Assembly: GCA_040830705.1 (NCBI GenBank)
Contig: JBFOME010000008.1
Location: forward strand, 1 to 64,000
From: Ruegeria_C sp040830705
GTDB lineage: Bacteria > Pseudomonadota > Alphaproteobacteria > Rhodobacterales > Rhodobacteraceae
DNA: 64,000 bases
Direction: 5' to 3'
Shown here piece after piece: positions 1 to 7,279 of the stretch. Position 1 is the stretch's first letter; every line of letters begins with the position of its first letter. Below the pieces are notes generated by a model. That model saw only the letters and a program-made list of their open reading frames with translations. It did no database searches and was not told where the DNA came from. A program made the position numbers and the translations under genes.

Positions 1-1
1 C

Positions 2-127
2 AACCGCATCGAGATCATGTTTGGCAGGCTCAAGGATTGGAGACGCGTGGCGACACGTTATGATCGCTGTCCCAAACTCTTCCTATCAGCAATCGCCCTC
101 GCAGCAATCGTCATCTTTTGGTTATGA
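2..127 (+). mobile_element. IS5-type transposase, C-terminal end (cut by window start)
   Basis: The frame is open from the first bases and ends in TGA at 125-127. The 41 residues read NRIEIMFGRLKDWRRVATRY and then RCPKLFLSAIALAAIVIFWL, the typical C-terminus of IS5-family (IS427-like) DDE transposases, including the conserved R-x-E-x(n)-F-x-R-L-K-D-W-R block. The 5' part lies outside the window, so it cannot be said whether the element is intact. A terminal inverted repeat should follow within about 50 bases, but none can be recognised without the other end. It sits beside a tRNA-associated relic element (852-2797) and suggests that this whole edge of the window is an insertion-prone zone. 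Confidence 0.85.
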
Positions 128-325
128 ATCCTGACCCTAGTAAGACGTGAGCATTTTTCGCGATGTCGAGAGGCGATGCATGGATGACCACACAGACGCG
201 CCGGTTTTTGGGGGCCGGTCTGGTAGGGCGATAGGCAAAAGGGGGTGGGGGTGTCGCGTTTCTAGTTGGTATTGCCGCGGGCTCTTGCGACACTTTGCCG
301 TAGCCCGCGGTACCCACGATCGGGC

Positions 326-472
326 TCAATCATCTTCGAACAGGCCCAGGCGCACAAACTCTAGGCGAGCCTCTTCCAACTGATCCTCGGTCATCGCAAG
401 GATCAGTTGGGTCATGTACGATCGCTTTTCTTCCCGGGTCATCTGCTCCACCGGCTTGTCTGGCTCGATCAT
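326..472 (-). CDS. small hypothetical protein, 48 aa
   Basis: This 48-residue acidic protein starts MIEPDKPVEQMTREEKRSYM and ends GLFEDD. It is probably helical throughout, with charged heptad-like stretches. Its ATG (472-470) overlaps the stop of the upstream gene in an ATGA junction, the usual sign of translational coupling, and this is the main reason to believe it. There is no signal peptide, membrane segment or recognised domain. Function is unknown. It shares a two-gene operon with the 89-aa protein just upstream. Confidence 0.55.
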   Translation of the reverse strand: MIEPDKPVEQMTREEKRSYMTQLILAMTEDQLEEARLEFVRLGLFEDD

Positions 473-738
473 TGGATAGCCTCCCGCGTTTTGGGGGCGC
501 CATCCTTCGCCACCCGGGCCGATGCCTTATCGAGATCCTCGATCCCGACCAGAACTTCTTCCGTTGCCGTCCGCAAAGCTTTTGCCAATGCATGGATCGC
601 TGCACTGGTGTCTGACGGTAGCCCCGCAAGGCATCCCGAATTGAAAACCGCATCATCCAGCGCGATTGCGAGTCCCTGGGCCTCCATCGCAAGCCCCAGC
701 GTGTCATTGCATATGGTCTTAGGTGAGTCTTTCGCCAT
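469..738 (-). CDS. hypothetical protein, 89 aa
   Basis: The protein starts MAKDSPKTICNDTLGLAMEA. The start chosen is the ATG at 738-736, because an AAGGAAA-type ribosome site lies just upstream; an in-frame ATG 20 codons earlier (798) has no such site and would add a histidine-rich extension unlike the rest. The protein is alanine-rich and helical, with repeated LA.AL patterns and no membrane segment. It lies just outside the left core repeat of the tRNA-Ala element, so it may belong to the original tRNA flank or to an older insertion. I do not recognise the family. Confidence 0.6.
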   Translation of the reverse strand: MAKDSPKTICNDTLGLAMEAQGLAIALDDAVFNSGCLAGLPSDTSAAIHALAKALRTATEEVLVGIEDLDKASARVAKDGAPKTREAIQ

Positions 739-851
739 AACATTTCCTTTCCATCTGGCTCTGCGAGAGTTCGAGTGGTGGGAAAAATGGTGGGACAAAA
801 GGCATCAGTTCTCGGATGATGCTTTTGTTTCAGTAAGTTAAGGCATGAGGT

Positions 852-869
852 TTGGTGGAGCCTAGGGGA
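852..869. repeat. left attachment core (attL-like), 18-bp copy of tRNA-Ala 3' end
   Basis: TTGGTGGAGCCTAGGGGA here is identical to 2780-2797, which is the last 17 bases of tRNA-Ala including CCA plus one flanking base. The two direct copies are 1.93 kb apart and in the same orientation, as expected when a tyrosine integrase recombines an element into a tRNA 3' end. The stretch 739-1052 around it has no gene: it holds this core and one pair of arm-type sites (932-952). Confidence 0.85.
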
Positions 870-931
870 TGCGGTCCTGAGGTGATAGGTTGTAATAAAA
901 TCAGTAACTTACGGGTACTAGAATTCTTGCG

Positions 932-952
932 CTGTAACAACCCGCTGTAACA
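932..952 (+). repeat. left arm-type integrase sites (2 x CTGTAACA)
   Basis: CTGTAACA occurs at 932-939 and 945-952, direct, 13 bases apart. The same pair with the same spacing and orientation occurs at 2699-2719. Symmetrical placement about 63 bases inside each core repeat is what tyrosine-integrase arm sites look like. The role is inferred. Confidence 0.6.
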
Positions 953-1052
953 CTTTTGGGTTGGTCAAGAGCTGAGGTTTGGGGTGGCAACCCACGGTTC
1001 CACCTGCCGCCCGGTGATGATCAGGAGTTCATCCCGCTGCCGAACCGGCAGC

Positions 1053-1898
1053 TTAGACACTCACATTTGAGAACAAAAAATCGAGTAGTCTAGTGACACC
1101 AAAACAAGTGGCCGAAAGGATGGTGAAAGCGATGCCAATAGAACGAATTGGCCTATCGTCTATCGGCAATACATATGTTGCGACGGAGTACAGAGTTCGA
1201 ACTCGAGGCAAATTTCTGATGAAGGCTCCACCTACGATGACCATAACAACCCAAAGAAAAGATATTAATGCGGTACACGCCATAACTCTTGCCAACACGA
1301 AAGCTAAGTCAAACCCATGAGGGTACCAAAAATTCAAAAGCAACTCATCGTAGCCTTCGTAGTCAAACTCGATAGTCGTCATCGCTATCATCACCACCAA
1401 AAACGCAAGCATCAACCACGCAGAAAAGTAAAAGACATACAGAAAGAAACTCCCTAATTGACTTCGGCGGGGAGGTTTTGAGGCGATGTAGGCCCTTGAA
1501 ATATATAAAGATACATAGTCAACCAATAAGTTAATGATCAAGAATGCAAGCAAATGCAACCAAATATCCAAAAGAGAAATGTGCGTAGCAAGTAACTGTC
1601 TCTTTATCACGGCGCCAAACGCCAAGACTAGAAAAAGTGTCAGCAAAAATGATATGATAGAACACCTCATGATACATTTAAAAGAAAAATGCCTGTCTCC
1701 ATAGACTCTCTTAAACAGGCTTAGCACGACCTCATTTGCCAGAAGTTTTGATTTATTGAAGTTGAGATTAATTAGCCATTTTGATACGTCATCTCTGAAA
1801 GTGGTCGAGATCATATCGTCGCCCTTCCAGAATGGTGAAAGTACCAACAAGAAGATTGCACCGACCCCTAGAGCTTCCAATATACCTTGTAGTGGCAT
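1053..1898 (-). CDS. multi-spanning membrane protein of unknown function, 281 aa
   Basis: The only intact sizeable gene inside the relic tRNA-Ala element. Its start (ATG 1898-1896) has a GGAAGA ribosome site five bases away. The first residues form a membrane segment (GILEALGVGAIFLLVLSPFW), followed by a soluble stretch with basic residues, then about five further hydrophobic segments: near residues 82-100, 108-132, 150-175, 198-225 and 255-272. There are no transporter or enzyme motifs that I recognise. Base composition is much richer in A+T than its neighbours and codon use differs (AAA, TTA and ATA are common), so it is most likely cargo brought in from another host. A defence or phage-related role is possible but nothing in the sequence shows it. 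Confidence 0.75.
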   Translation of the reverse strand: MPLQGILEALGVGAIFLLVLSPFWKGDDMISTTFRDDVSKWLINLNFNKSKLLANEVVLSLFKRVYGDRHFSFKCIMRCSIISFLLTLFLVLAFGAVIKRQLLATHISLLDIWLHLLAFLIINLLVDYVSLYISRAYIASKPPRRSQLGSFFLYVFYFSAWLMLAFLVVMIAMTTIEFDYEGYDELLLNFWYPHGFDLAFVLARVMACTALISFLWVVMVIVGGAFIRNLPRVRTLYSVATYVLPIDDRPIRSIGIAFTILSATCFGVTRLLDFLFSNVSV

Positions 1899-2145
1899 AA
1901 AAAATCTTCCGTAGCCTAAAAATTCTATCAGAGCAGTCTATGAAAATACTGACTAAGAGCAAGGACTCCTTGGCGAAAAGGAACAGGGAGACAGACGGGT
2001 TTGTACCTATGCGCGTCTAAACACTGCTCTACATTTCGAGCAAGAATTGAGCCGCCCGCGTTTTAACGACCGGAAGAAAGACGTTTGTGTGAACCGATGG
2101 CAATAAGGAGGGAGCCAATGCGGCTCCCTCCAAGTTCACTCACCG

Positions 2146-2550
2146 TCACTCCTTAAGCAAATCCTCAAAGCTCCTACGCCCCACCCGCACAGTTCGACCA
2201 CCAGTATTCACCGGGAACAACTCGCGGTTCCGTTTGACCTGCTCTTTCAGAAGCTCACCCTGGCCCTTCTTCTCGGCCCTGATGATCTCCCGTAGCTGCT
2301 TGAACTCACCCTGAGCGGCCTTGCGGTAGGACGTGATCACCTTCCTGATGAGCGCCCCTTTGGTGCCTGAGGTGGCTCCTAGTTCACCCTCGGGGGCGAC
2401 CGGTTCCAGTGACGGGGTTTAGTAACCGTAGAAGCGCTGTTTTACCTTTGCGGCGGCTTCGAACTTGGTCACGGTTCCGTCCTTGTTGGTGTCCAATCCG
2501 GCGTTCTGTTGGTACGCCTTGGTGCCTTGTCGGAAGAGCGGGTAAGCGCC
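2146..2550 (-). pseudogene. phage-type gene fragments with an in-frame stop
   Basis: One frame runs from about 2550 to 2146 with a single TAA at 2421-2419. The upstream part ends with QNAGLDTNKDGTVTKFEAA and then KVKQRFYGY; the D-x-N-x-D-G-x-V-x-x-x-E pattern resembles an EF-hand-like loop seen at the ends of some phage and exported proteins. The downstream part has a possible GTG start at 2340 and gives a 64-residue charged helical protein ending RRSFEDLLKE. It may be either the C-terminus of the same broken gene or a separate small gene. The 5' end of the upstream part is missing: it abuts the integrase fragment out of frame near 2550, so a deletion joined two genes. Functional expression is doubtful. 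Confidence 0.5.
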
Positions 2551-2681
2551 TCAGACCTGGTCTTGGTTCGCAAAGAGAAAGTCTCTTCAACCTTGCCGTA
2601 CGAGTCTGCGATGTCTTTTGGGACGGCTGACCGGTGATAATAGGTCGATCCTCGGCGGTACAGTCTGGGGTGTCCGGGCAT
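2544..2681 (-). pseudogene. tyrosine integrase, N-terminal fragment
   Basis: The translation from ATG 2681 (or 2699) gives PRLYRRGSTYYHRSAVPKDI followed by a stretch ending LRTKTRSEAL. This is the N-terminal domain typical of phage and island tyrosine integrases of alphaproteobacteria (DUF6538-like). After about residue 46 (from 2681) the frame loses all similarity, and a different gene remnant continues in another frame. The core-binding and catalytic (R...H-x-x-R...Y) domains are absent, so it is inactive. It lies next to the tRNA-proximal core site, the normal place for an integrase gene, and two CTGTAACA sites overlap its start region, suggesting self-regulation of the ancestral gene. Confidence 0.75.
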
Positions 2682-2698
2682 CTTTTCAAGAGTCCTCA

Positions 2699-2719
2699 CT
2701 GTAACACCTCACTGTAACA
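2699..2719 (+). repeat. right arm-type integrase sites (2 x CTGTAACA)
   Basis: CTGTAACA at 2699-2706 and 2712-2719, 13-base period, same orientation as the left pair (932-952) and 62 bases from the tRNA-side core. It overlaps the 5' region of the integrase fragment, so it probably also served as an operator. Confidence 0.6.
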
Positions 2720-2780
2720 GACCCTAGAAATAGCTTTTATTTTCCAACAGCTTATTGAATATCAACAGTTTATGGAAAAT

Positions 2781-2856
<76 letters not shown>

Positions 2857-2899
2857 GATCCTGTACCGCTCACGCGGTGGCGGACGTTTATGAAAGGCT

Positions 2900-2942
2900 G
2901 GCCCCGAGCGCAAGTGCTAAATCGTCGGGGCCGGCATTTTTT
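2900..2942. terminator. putative hairpin terminator
   Basis: GGCCCCGA (2900-2907) pairs with TCGGGGCC (2925-2932) across a 17-base loop, followed on the plus strand by six T (2937-2942). It lies between tRNA-Ala and the FYDLN gene, which are both on the minus strand, where the T-run is not in the right place; it may mainly block plus-strand transcription into the next region. Confidence 0.35.
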
Positions 2943-2977
2943 GGCTGCCGCGGACCATCGGGCGCGGCGGCGACCGA

Positions 2978-3304
2978 TCAGGAATCGTCGTCTTCCGAGG
3001 CGACGTCGGCAATCTCGTCGAGCGAGACGTTGTCCTCTTCTTCGTCATCGTCCAGCAGATCATCTTCCAGATCGATGTCGACGGCGTCATCATCTTCGAG
3101 AACGGCATCGTCGCCCTCGGCAGCCTGCTTGGCCTTGACCGATGCCGCATCCTCGGCGTCGGCGGCAATCATCCGGCTTTTGCCGGTGTCGAATTCCACG
3201 ACCTCGCCGGTATAGGGGCTGACGATCGGGTCCTTGTTTAGGTCGTAAAACCGCTTGCCGGTGGTCGGGCAAACGCGCTTTACGCCCCATTCTTCCTTGG
3301 GCAT
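2978..3304 (-). CDS. TIGR02300 / FYDLN acid-domain protein, 108 aa
   Basis: The protein starts MPKEEWGVKRVCPTTGKRFY and the FYDLN motif follows directly. The N-terminal 45 residues are the conserved zinc-ribbon-like head of the alphaproteobacterial TIGR02300 family; the second half is almost entirely Asp/Glu (EDDDAVDIDLEDDLLDDDEE), the family's acidic tail. The start at 3304 is preferred over the upstream in-frame ATG at 3358 because family members begin MPKEEWG. Function is unknown in the family; an acidic tail suggests binding to basic proteins or nucleic-acid-binding partners, but that is inference. It is monocistronic, upstream of tRNA-Ala. Confidence 0.93.
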   Translation of the reverse strand: MPKEEWGVKRVCPTTGKRFYDLNKDPIVSPYTGEVVEFDTGKSRMIAADAEDAASVKAKQAAEGDDAVLEDDDAVDIDLEDDLLDDDEEEDNVSLDEIADVASEDDDS

Positions 3305-3403
3305 AGAAAATCCCCTTGATATCACGTGAGTCGTATGACGATTCCGGTCACCTGCCATATGCTGTAGGGACTGTCAAAGCCTTTGAGAGCAGGGGGCGCA
3401 AAC

Positions 3404-4099
3404 ATGGCCGATCATCACCTTCCAGGCGCGCCGCCGGTGCCGCTGCTTCTGCGGCGTTCGGCGCGGGCGCGGCGGATCAGTCTGCGTATATCGCAGTTGG
3501 ACGGGCGGGTCACCCTGACCTTGCCCAATGGCGTCCCCGAACGTGAGGCGCTGGATTTTGCCAGGTCCAAGGAAGGATGGATTCGCGATCACATCAATGC
3601 CCGCCCCGATCAGGTGCGTGTCTTGCCGGGCGCGCAGATACCGGTTGAGGGCAGGATGCGCCGCATAGTGGCGGCTCCGGGGCGGCGGGTGGCATTATGC
3701 GAGGACGAAATCGCTGTGCCGGCGGGGGCCGAGGCCCGGCGGCTGCAGCGCTATCTCAGGGAACTCGCCCGAGACCGATTGGTTGCGGCCTCTGATCATT
3801 ATGCGCAAGCACTTGGGCGGGGCTATGCGCGGATCACGTTGCGGGACACACGTTCGCGCTGGGGGTCCTGCTCGTCGCAAGGCGCGTTGATGTATTCCTG
3901 GCGGCTGATCCTCGCGCCACCAACGGTGCTGCGTTATGTGGCAGCGCATGAAGTGTCGCATCTGGCCGAAATGAACCATTCGGCCCGGTTCTGGGCGCAG
4001 GTCGAGCGAATCCACGGGCCCTACGACACGCCGCGACGCTGGTTGCGCGAAGAGGGCGGCGCGCTGCACCGTTTCCGGTTTGAGGCCGCCGATACTTGA
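3404..4099 (+). CDS. YgjP-like / M48-type zinc metallopeptidase (DUF45), 231 aa
   Basis: Cytosolic zinc-dependent peptidase-like protein of the YgjP (DUF45) family. The zinc site is visible as HEVSHLAEMNHSARFW near residues 188-203, the H-E-x-x-H plus downstream H/N arrangement of the family, preceded by the conserved TRSRWGSCSSQGALMYSWRL segment. The N-terminal half has the expected LRRSARARRISLRIS motif. The ATG at 3404 has AGGGGG upstream; an in-frame TTG at 3383 is less likely. Length is normal for the family. The biological substrate is not established in most bacteria. Divergently placed to the FYDLN gene, with about 100 bases between starts. Confidence 0.9.
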   Translation: MADHHLPGAPPVPLLLRRSARARRISLRISQLDGRVTLTLPNGVPEREALDFARSKEGWIRDHINARPDQVRVLPGAQIPVEGRMRRIVAAPGRRVALCEDEIAVPAGAEARRLQRYLRELARDRLVAASDHYAQALGRGYARITLRDTRSRWGSCSSQGALMYSWRLILAPPTVLRYVAAHEVSHLAEMNHSARFWAQVERIHGPYDTPRRWLREEGGALHRFRFEAADT

Positions 4100-4129
4100 C
4101 CTCACTTCCGGATGTGATCACATGGGCGG

Positions 4130-4777
4130 ATGCTGACCACACGTGTGCCTGATCATACCCCGGTTGCCCATGATCGCGTTTACCGCAGCCTGCGGACCCG
4201 GATCATGCATGGTGAAATAGCGCCGGGCGCATCGCTGACCCTGCGCGGGATCGGGCGGGAGTACGAGGTGTCGATGACCCCCGCGCGCGAAGCTGTGCGG
4301 CGGCTGGTGGCTGAGGGCGCGTTGTTCCTCTCCAGTTCGGGCCGTGTATCGACGCCTGAGCTCAGCAATGACCGGATTGAGGAACTTGCCGCCTTGCGCG
4401 CGTTGCTGGAGGTGGAGCTGGCGAGCCGCGCCCTGCCACGCGCCCATATTGCGCTGATAGACCGGCTCGTCTCGATCAATGGCGCAGTCGCGGAGATGGT
4501 TAGTAAGCGCGATGCGGTGGGGTATATCCGCGCCAATCTGGAATTTCACCGCACGCTTTATCTGCGGGCGCAAGCGCCTGCGATGCTGGCCATGGCTGAA
4601 ACCGTATGGTTGCAGTTGGGTCCGACTATGCGCGCGCTCTACGGTCGGTTGCGCCGAACGGACCCGCCGCATCATCACCGCCTGATCATCGCCGCGCTGA
4701 AGGCGGGCGACGAGCCCGGGTTACGGCTGGCCGTACGTTCGGATGTGACGCAGGGGCTGCGGCTGCTGGTGAGCTGA
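4130..4777 (+). CDS. GntR-family transcriptional regulator (FCD type), 215 aa
   Basis: The N-terminal winged helix (about residues 14-75) has the GntR signature RTRIMHGEIAPGASLTLRGI followed by VSMTPAREAVRRLVAEGAL. The C-terminal part (about 85-210) is an all-helical FCD ligand-binding domain with the metal/ligand residues typical of the class (ANLEFHRTLY and PHHHRLIIAALKAGD). FCD regulators usually respond to small organic acids. No metabolic gene is adjacent in the same orientation, so the target is not evident; the nearest neighbours are the zinc peptidase upstream (30 bases) and a convergent lysine-rich protein. Confidence 0.92.
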   Translation: MLTTRVPDHTPVAHDRVYRSLRTRIMHGEIAPGASLTLRGIGREYEVSMTPAREAVRRLVAEGALFLSSSGRVSTPELSNDRIEELAALRALLEVELASRALPRAHIALIDRLVSINGAVAEMVSKRDAVGYIRANLEFHRTLYLRAQAPAMLAMAETVWLQLGPTMRALYGRLRRTDPPHHHRLIIAALKAGDEPGLRLAVRSDVTQGLRLLVS

Positions 4778-4823
4778 GGGGTCTTGCTGTCCTCACCAGC
4801 CAAGCTTGCGGGAGTGATTACGC

Positions 4824-5264
4824 TCACCAATTGACGACCGTGAAGTTCACCATCACGCCCTTGTCCTTTTTCTCAAATTCACGCGGGTCGGCCCAGACCT
4901 TGATCGATACCTTGCCCTTGGTGCCAAGCTTCGGGTCCAGTACAAAATCCGTGATCGGAATGGTCAGGGAAGGGACGCCCGAACCTGGCGGCTTCGGCAC
5001 CCATTTTCCATCAACTCGAGGGATCGGTGCTGCACCGTCCACTTTCTTGTTCTTCTTGGCCAGTTCCTTCTTAAGCTGGTCGGCGAAGAATTTGACCACG
5101 GTCTTGTCGACGGACTTGACCTCCTTCTGGCATTTCTTGACGAAGGATTTCTCAAGCTTTCCCTTCTTGTCCAGCGGCGCAACGGTCTTGCCGATCTTGC
5201 GCCCAACCTTCTTGCACGCGCCTTCCATTTTCTTTTTTGCTGCATTTGGAATCAAATCGGGCAT
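4824..5264 (-). CDS. lysine-rich protein of unknown function, 146 aa
   Basis: This 146-residue protein has an extremely basic first half (about residues 9-75 with KKK, KKVGRKIGK, KKELAKKNKK) that is likely helical. The second half, about 85-146, is beta-like and ends in VKFT-type strands (KVSIKVWADPREFEKKDKGV then MVNFTVVNW). The ribosome site GAGGA is seven bases before ATG 5264. There is no signal peptide or membrane segment. Two cysteines (17 and 45) are both in the basic half. I do not recognise the family. The basic half suggests nucleic-acid or membrane/phosphate binding. Codon use matches the chromosome. It lies downstream of, and in line with, the caspase-like gene but 280 bases away, with no evident gene between them (5265-5546). 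Confidence 0.75.
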   Translation of the reverse strand: MPDLIPNAAKKKMEGACKKVGRKIGKTVAPLDKKGKLEKSFVKKCQKEVKSVDKTVVKFFADQLKKELAKKNKKVDGAAPIPRVDGKWVPKPPGSGVPSLTIPITDFVLDPKLGTKGKVSIKVWADPREFEKKDKGVMVNFTVVNW

Positions 5265-5546
5265 CGTGGAGTCCTCAAAAATGTTTCAATAAATGCGCGC
5301 ATCTTAGCACAGGATGAGACCGTTCCAAACGGGGCGTCCATTGCACCTGGAATCGGGTACGGATTGCACGACCCAAATTTCGATCAAAGTGATAGGTGCT
5401 CGTTCAGAGGTTAAGCGATTGTAAATAAATCAGGTTTCGCGGCGAAACTCTCCTGTCTCCCCGATGCTTCGCACATTGGCAGAGCTGAGATTTCTGTTGC
5501 GGCCTCCGGTCTGAGGCATCGCTCAAGTATTTGCAGTTTCTCGTGT

Positions 5547-7061
5547 CTACTCCAGACAACCACCTTGCGCCCAGCTGCGCAGGTTGGCTTTGAAATCCCC
5601 GCCATAGGGATGCGCCTTTCCGACACTTTCCGAGGATGGGTTTGCCGCGTAGGTCTGCGCCTGAGTGCAAAGCGCCTCCGGGGTCCACTGGTGGCAGCTT
5701 GAACAGGCCTGATCTTTCCAAAGAGCCTCGGGCAGCCCTTCGATCGGCGGGTAGTGCGGCGTGCCACGCACCAGTTCGGCGATCGTCTTGCCTTGTATCC
5801 GTTCGTTGCCGAAGGTTAGGCGACCGTTCAGGGTGACAACCTCACCGGGTCCCGCGACGGCAGGCGCCTCTTCCTGCGCTTCGGCTTTGCGGGTCACGGT
5901 CTGTGCCTCTAGCTCCAGCGCTGCAACCCGCTCCATGGCCTCATCGGCGAAGGCCCCGCCAGGATAGCTGTCGAGATAGGTCTGGTAGGCATTGACGGTG
6001 TCGTCCGAGGCGGCCAGATCGAACATCAGTCTTTCAGTGTCATTGATCTGCGCCGGGGCAGGGTCTTGAACTGTCGCGACCTGTGGGTCCTCTGGTGCTG
6101 CTTCGGGTTCCGGATTGGTGACGGTTTCGGAGAAAGAGCTCGACATCACCTGCTGCAACCGTGCCCGCGCCAGTCCCGCATGCCGACTGTCAGGAAACGC
6201 GCGCAGGAACAGCATGATCTGCACCGGGTCTTCGGATGCCTTGATCGCACCCCAAGCAAGGTCTTCGGTCTCGAAGCTGGGGACCGGGGTTTGCTGCGGT
6301 GAAAAGGAAAACTCGCGCGTCAGTGACGAGGTGTCCCAGGGCGTCTGAAGGCCGCGCGTCTGTGATAGAACATCTACACGTACCTTCTTGAACAGTTGTT
6401 CGATCGGGATGCCCGGTGTTTCGATGTGGCTTGCAAGGCTCAAGGTGAAGGGGCTGTTGCCGGTATCACCGTCCAGCGCGACGCCGCCGGGATTGGTGGC
6501 ATAGGCAAGGAACGTGCCGGTGGGCGCCTTCATTTCGGCTAGGCCGTTGTCATCCATATCCGCCAGTTCTTCGAACGGGTTATTCCGGCAAGCATCCAGA
6601 ATGACGATATTGGTTTTGTTGCGGGCCGAGGCCATCTGGTGCAGGACCGAGCGCGCCTCAACCGCCATCAAATCCAGATCGGCGGGATCGTTTAACGACA
6701 CATCCACCGGCAGCAGATAGTTCGACCCGAACGACTGCACCCCGTGCCCGGCGTAATAGAACAGGCCTACCGTGTCGGTCCCGCCCGCGCGCAGATCGCG
6801 ACCGAACTGGGCGATGGCGCGTTTCATTTCTGTCTGGTTGCTGTCCGTCAGCAACCGGACGTCGAACCCCATCTTCTCAAGTTTTTGAGAGATTAGGTGC
6901 GAGTCGCTGACAGGATTGTCCAGAGCCGAAACCGATCCATAGGCCGAATTGCCGATAACAAGGGCGATGCGTGGGTCGGCGACCGCATGGCCTGCCCAGC
7001 CCAGCGAAAGCAAGGTGATGATGACCCGCAGGATGCGGACGATTTTCTGTTCCATTCTCAT
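5547..7061 (-). CDS. secreted caspase-like (peptidase C14) protein with C-terminal CxxCH motif, 504 aa
   Basis: An N-terminal signal peptide (residues 1-28, ending GHAVA) leads into a caspase p20-type fold: the strand RIALVIGNSAYG, the catalytic His in YAGHG (His106) and the catalytic Cys in ILDACRNNPF (Cys158). This is the bacterial metacaspase-like group. The middle (about 270-380) is helical, with TPR/Sel1-like spacing (AFPDSRHAGLARARL and SYPGGAFADEAMERVA). The C-terminal about 100 residues form a separate region with CSSCH at 453-457 and further cysteines at 465 and 502; CxxCH is the haem c attachment motif. The protein should be periplasmic, where c-type haem is attached. It is divergent from the YceI-OmpA gene, with a 218-base shared upstream region. 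Confidence 0.88.
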   Translation of the reverse strand: MRMEQKIVRILRVIITLLSLGWAGHAVADPRIALVIGNSAYGSVSALDNPVSDSHLISQKLEKMGFDVRLLTDSNQTEMKRAIAQFGRDLRAGGTDTVGLFYYAGHGVQSFGSNYLLPVDVSLNDPADLDLMAVEARSVLHQMASARNKTNIVILDACRNNPFEELADMDDNGLAEMKAPTGTFLAYATNPGGVALDGDTGNSPFTLSLASHIETPGIPIEQLFKKVRVDVLSQTRGLQTPWDTSSLTREFSFSPQQTPVPSFETEDLAWGAIKASEDPVQIMLFLRAFPDSRHAGLARARLQQVMSSSFSETVTNPEPEAAPEDPQVATVQDPAPAQINDTERLMFDLAASDDTVNAYQTYLDSYPGGAFADEAMERVAALELEAQTVTRKAEAQEEAPAVAGPGEVVTLNGRLTFGNERIQGKTIAELVRGTPHYPPIEGLPEALWKDQACSSCHQWTPEALCTQAQTYAANPSSESVGKAHPYGGDFKANLRSWAQGGCLE

Positions 7062-7279
7062 GCCCCGACAACCATGGATGCCTCCCCAAACGGTTGCAAC
7101 CGCAATTATCCGGGCTGGCCGCGCGTAACAGTGACCAAGCCGGGCGCAGATGCCGTCCGGGCAGGGACAAATCCTGGCGAATTGCCCAATACATCCTCAT
7201 AAACGCCGCCTTTTGGGCTTTATTGTGACCTTCACCTGACTTATCCCTGATTCAGTCTCAACTTTTACGGGAAGTCATC

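Larger units (their letters stand above)
853..2780. mobile_element. relic integrative element in tRNA-Ala(GGC)
   Basis: The element is bounded by the 18-bp core repeats 852-869 and 2780-2797. Inside each end is a pair of CTGTAACA octamers with 13-base period (932-939 and 945-952; 2699-2706 and 2712-2719), each pair about 62-63 bases from its core. These look like integrase arm-type sites. The content is one AT-rich membrane-protein gene (1053-1898), phage-like gene fragments (2146-2550) and the first 46-52 codons of a tyrosine integrase (2544-2681). With the integrase cut short, the element cannot move by itself. The visibly lower G+C of 880-2100 supports transfer. It may be a deletion derivative of a larger phage or island. 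Confidence 0.8.

Noticed and set aside
2384..2689. 101-codon frame over the integrase fragment
   Set aside because: The integrase N-terminus reads in a different frame (from 2699/2681) and this frame has no recognisable similarity.
2877..3215. Serine-rich plus-strand frame
   Set aside because: It is the complement of the Asp/Glu-rich tail of the FYDLN protein (GAC/GAG read as TC-rich codons).
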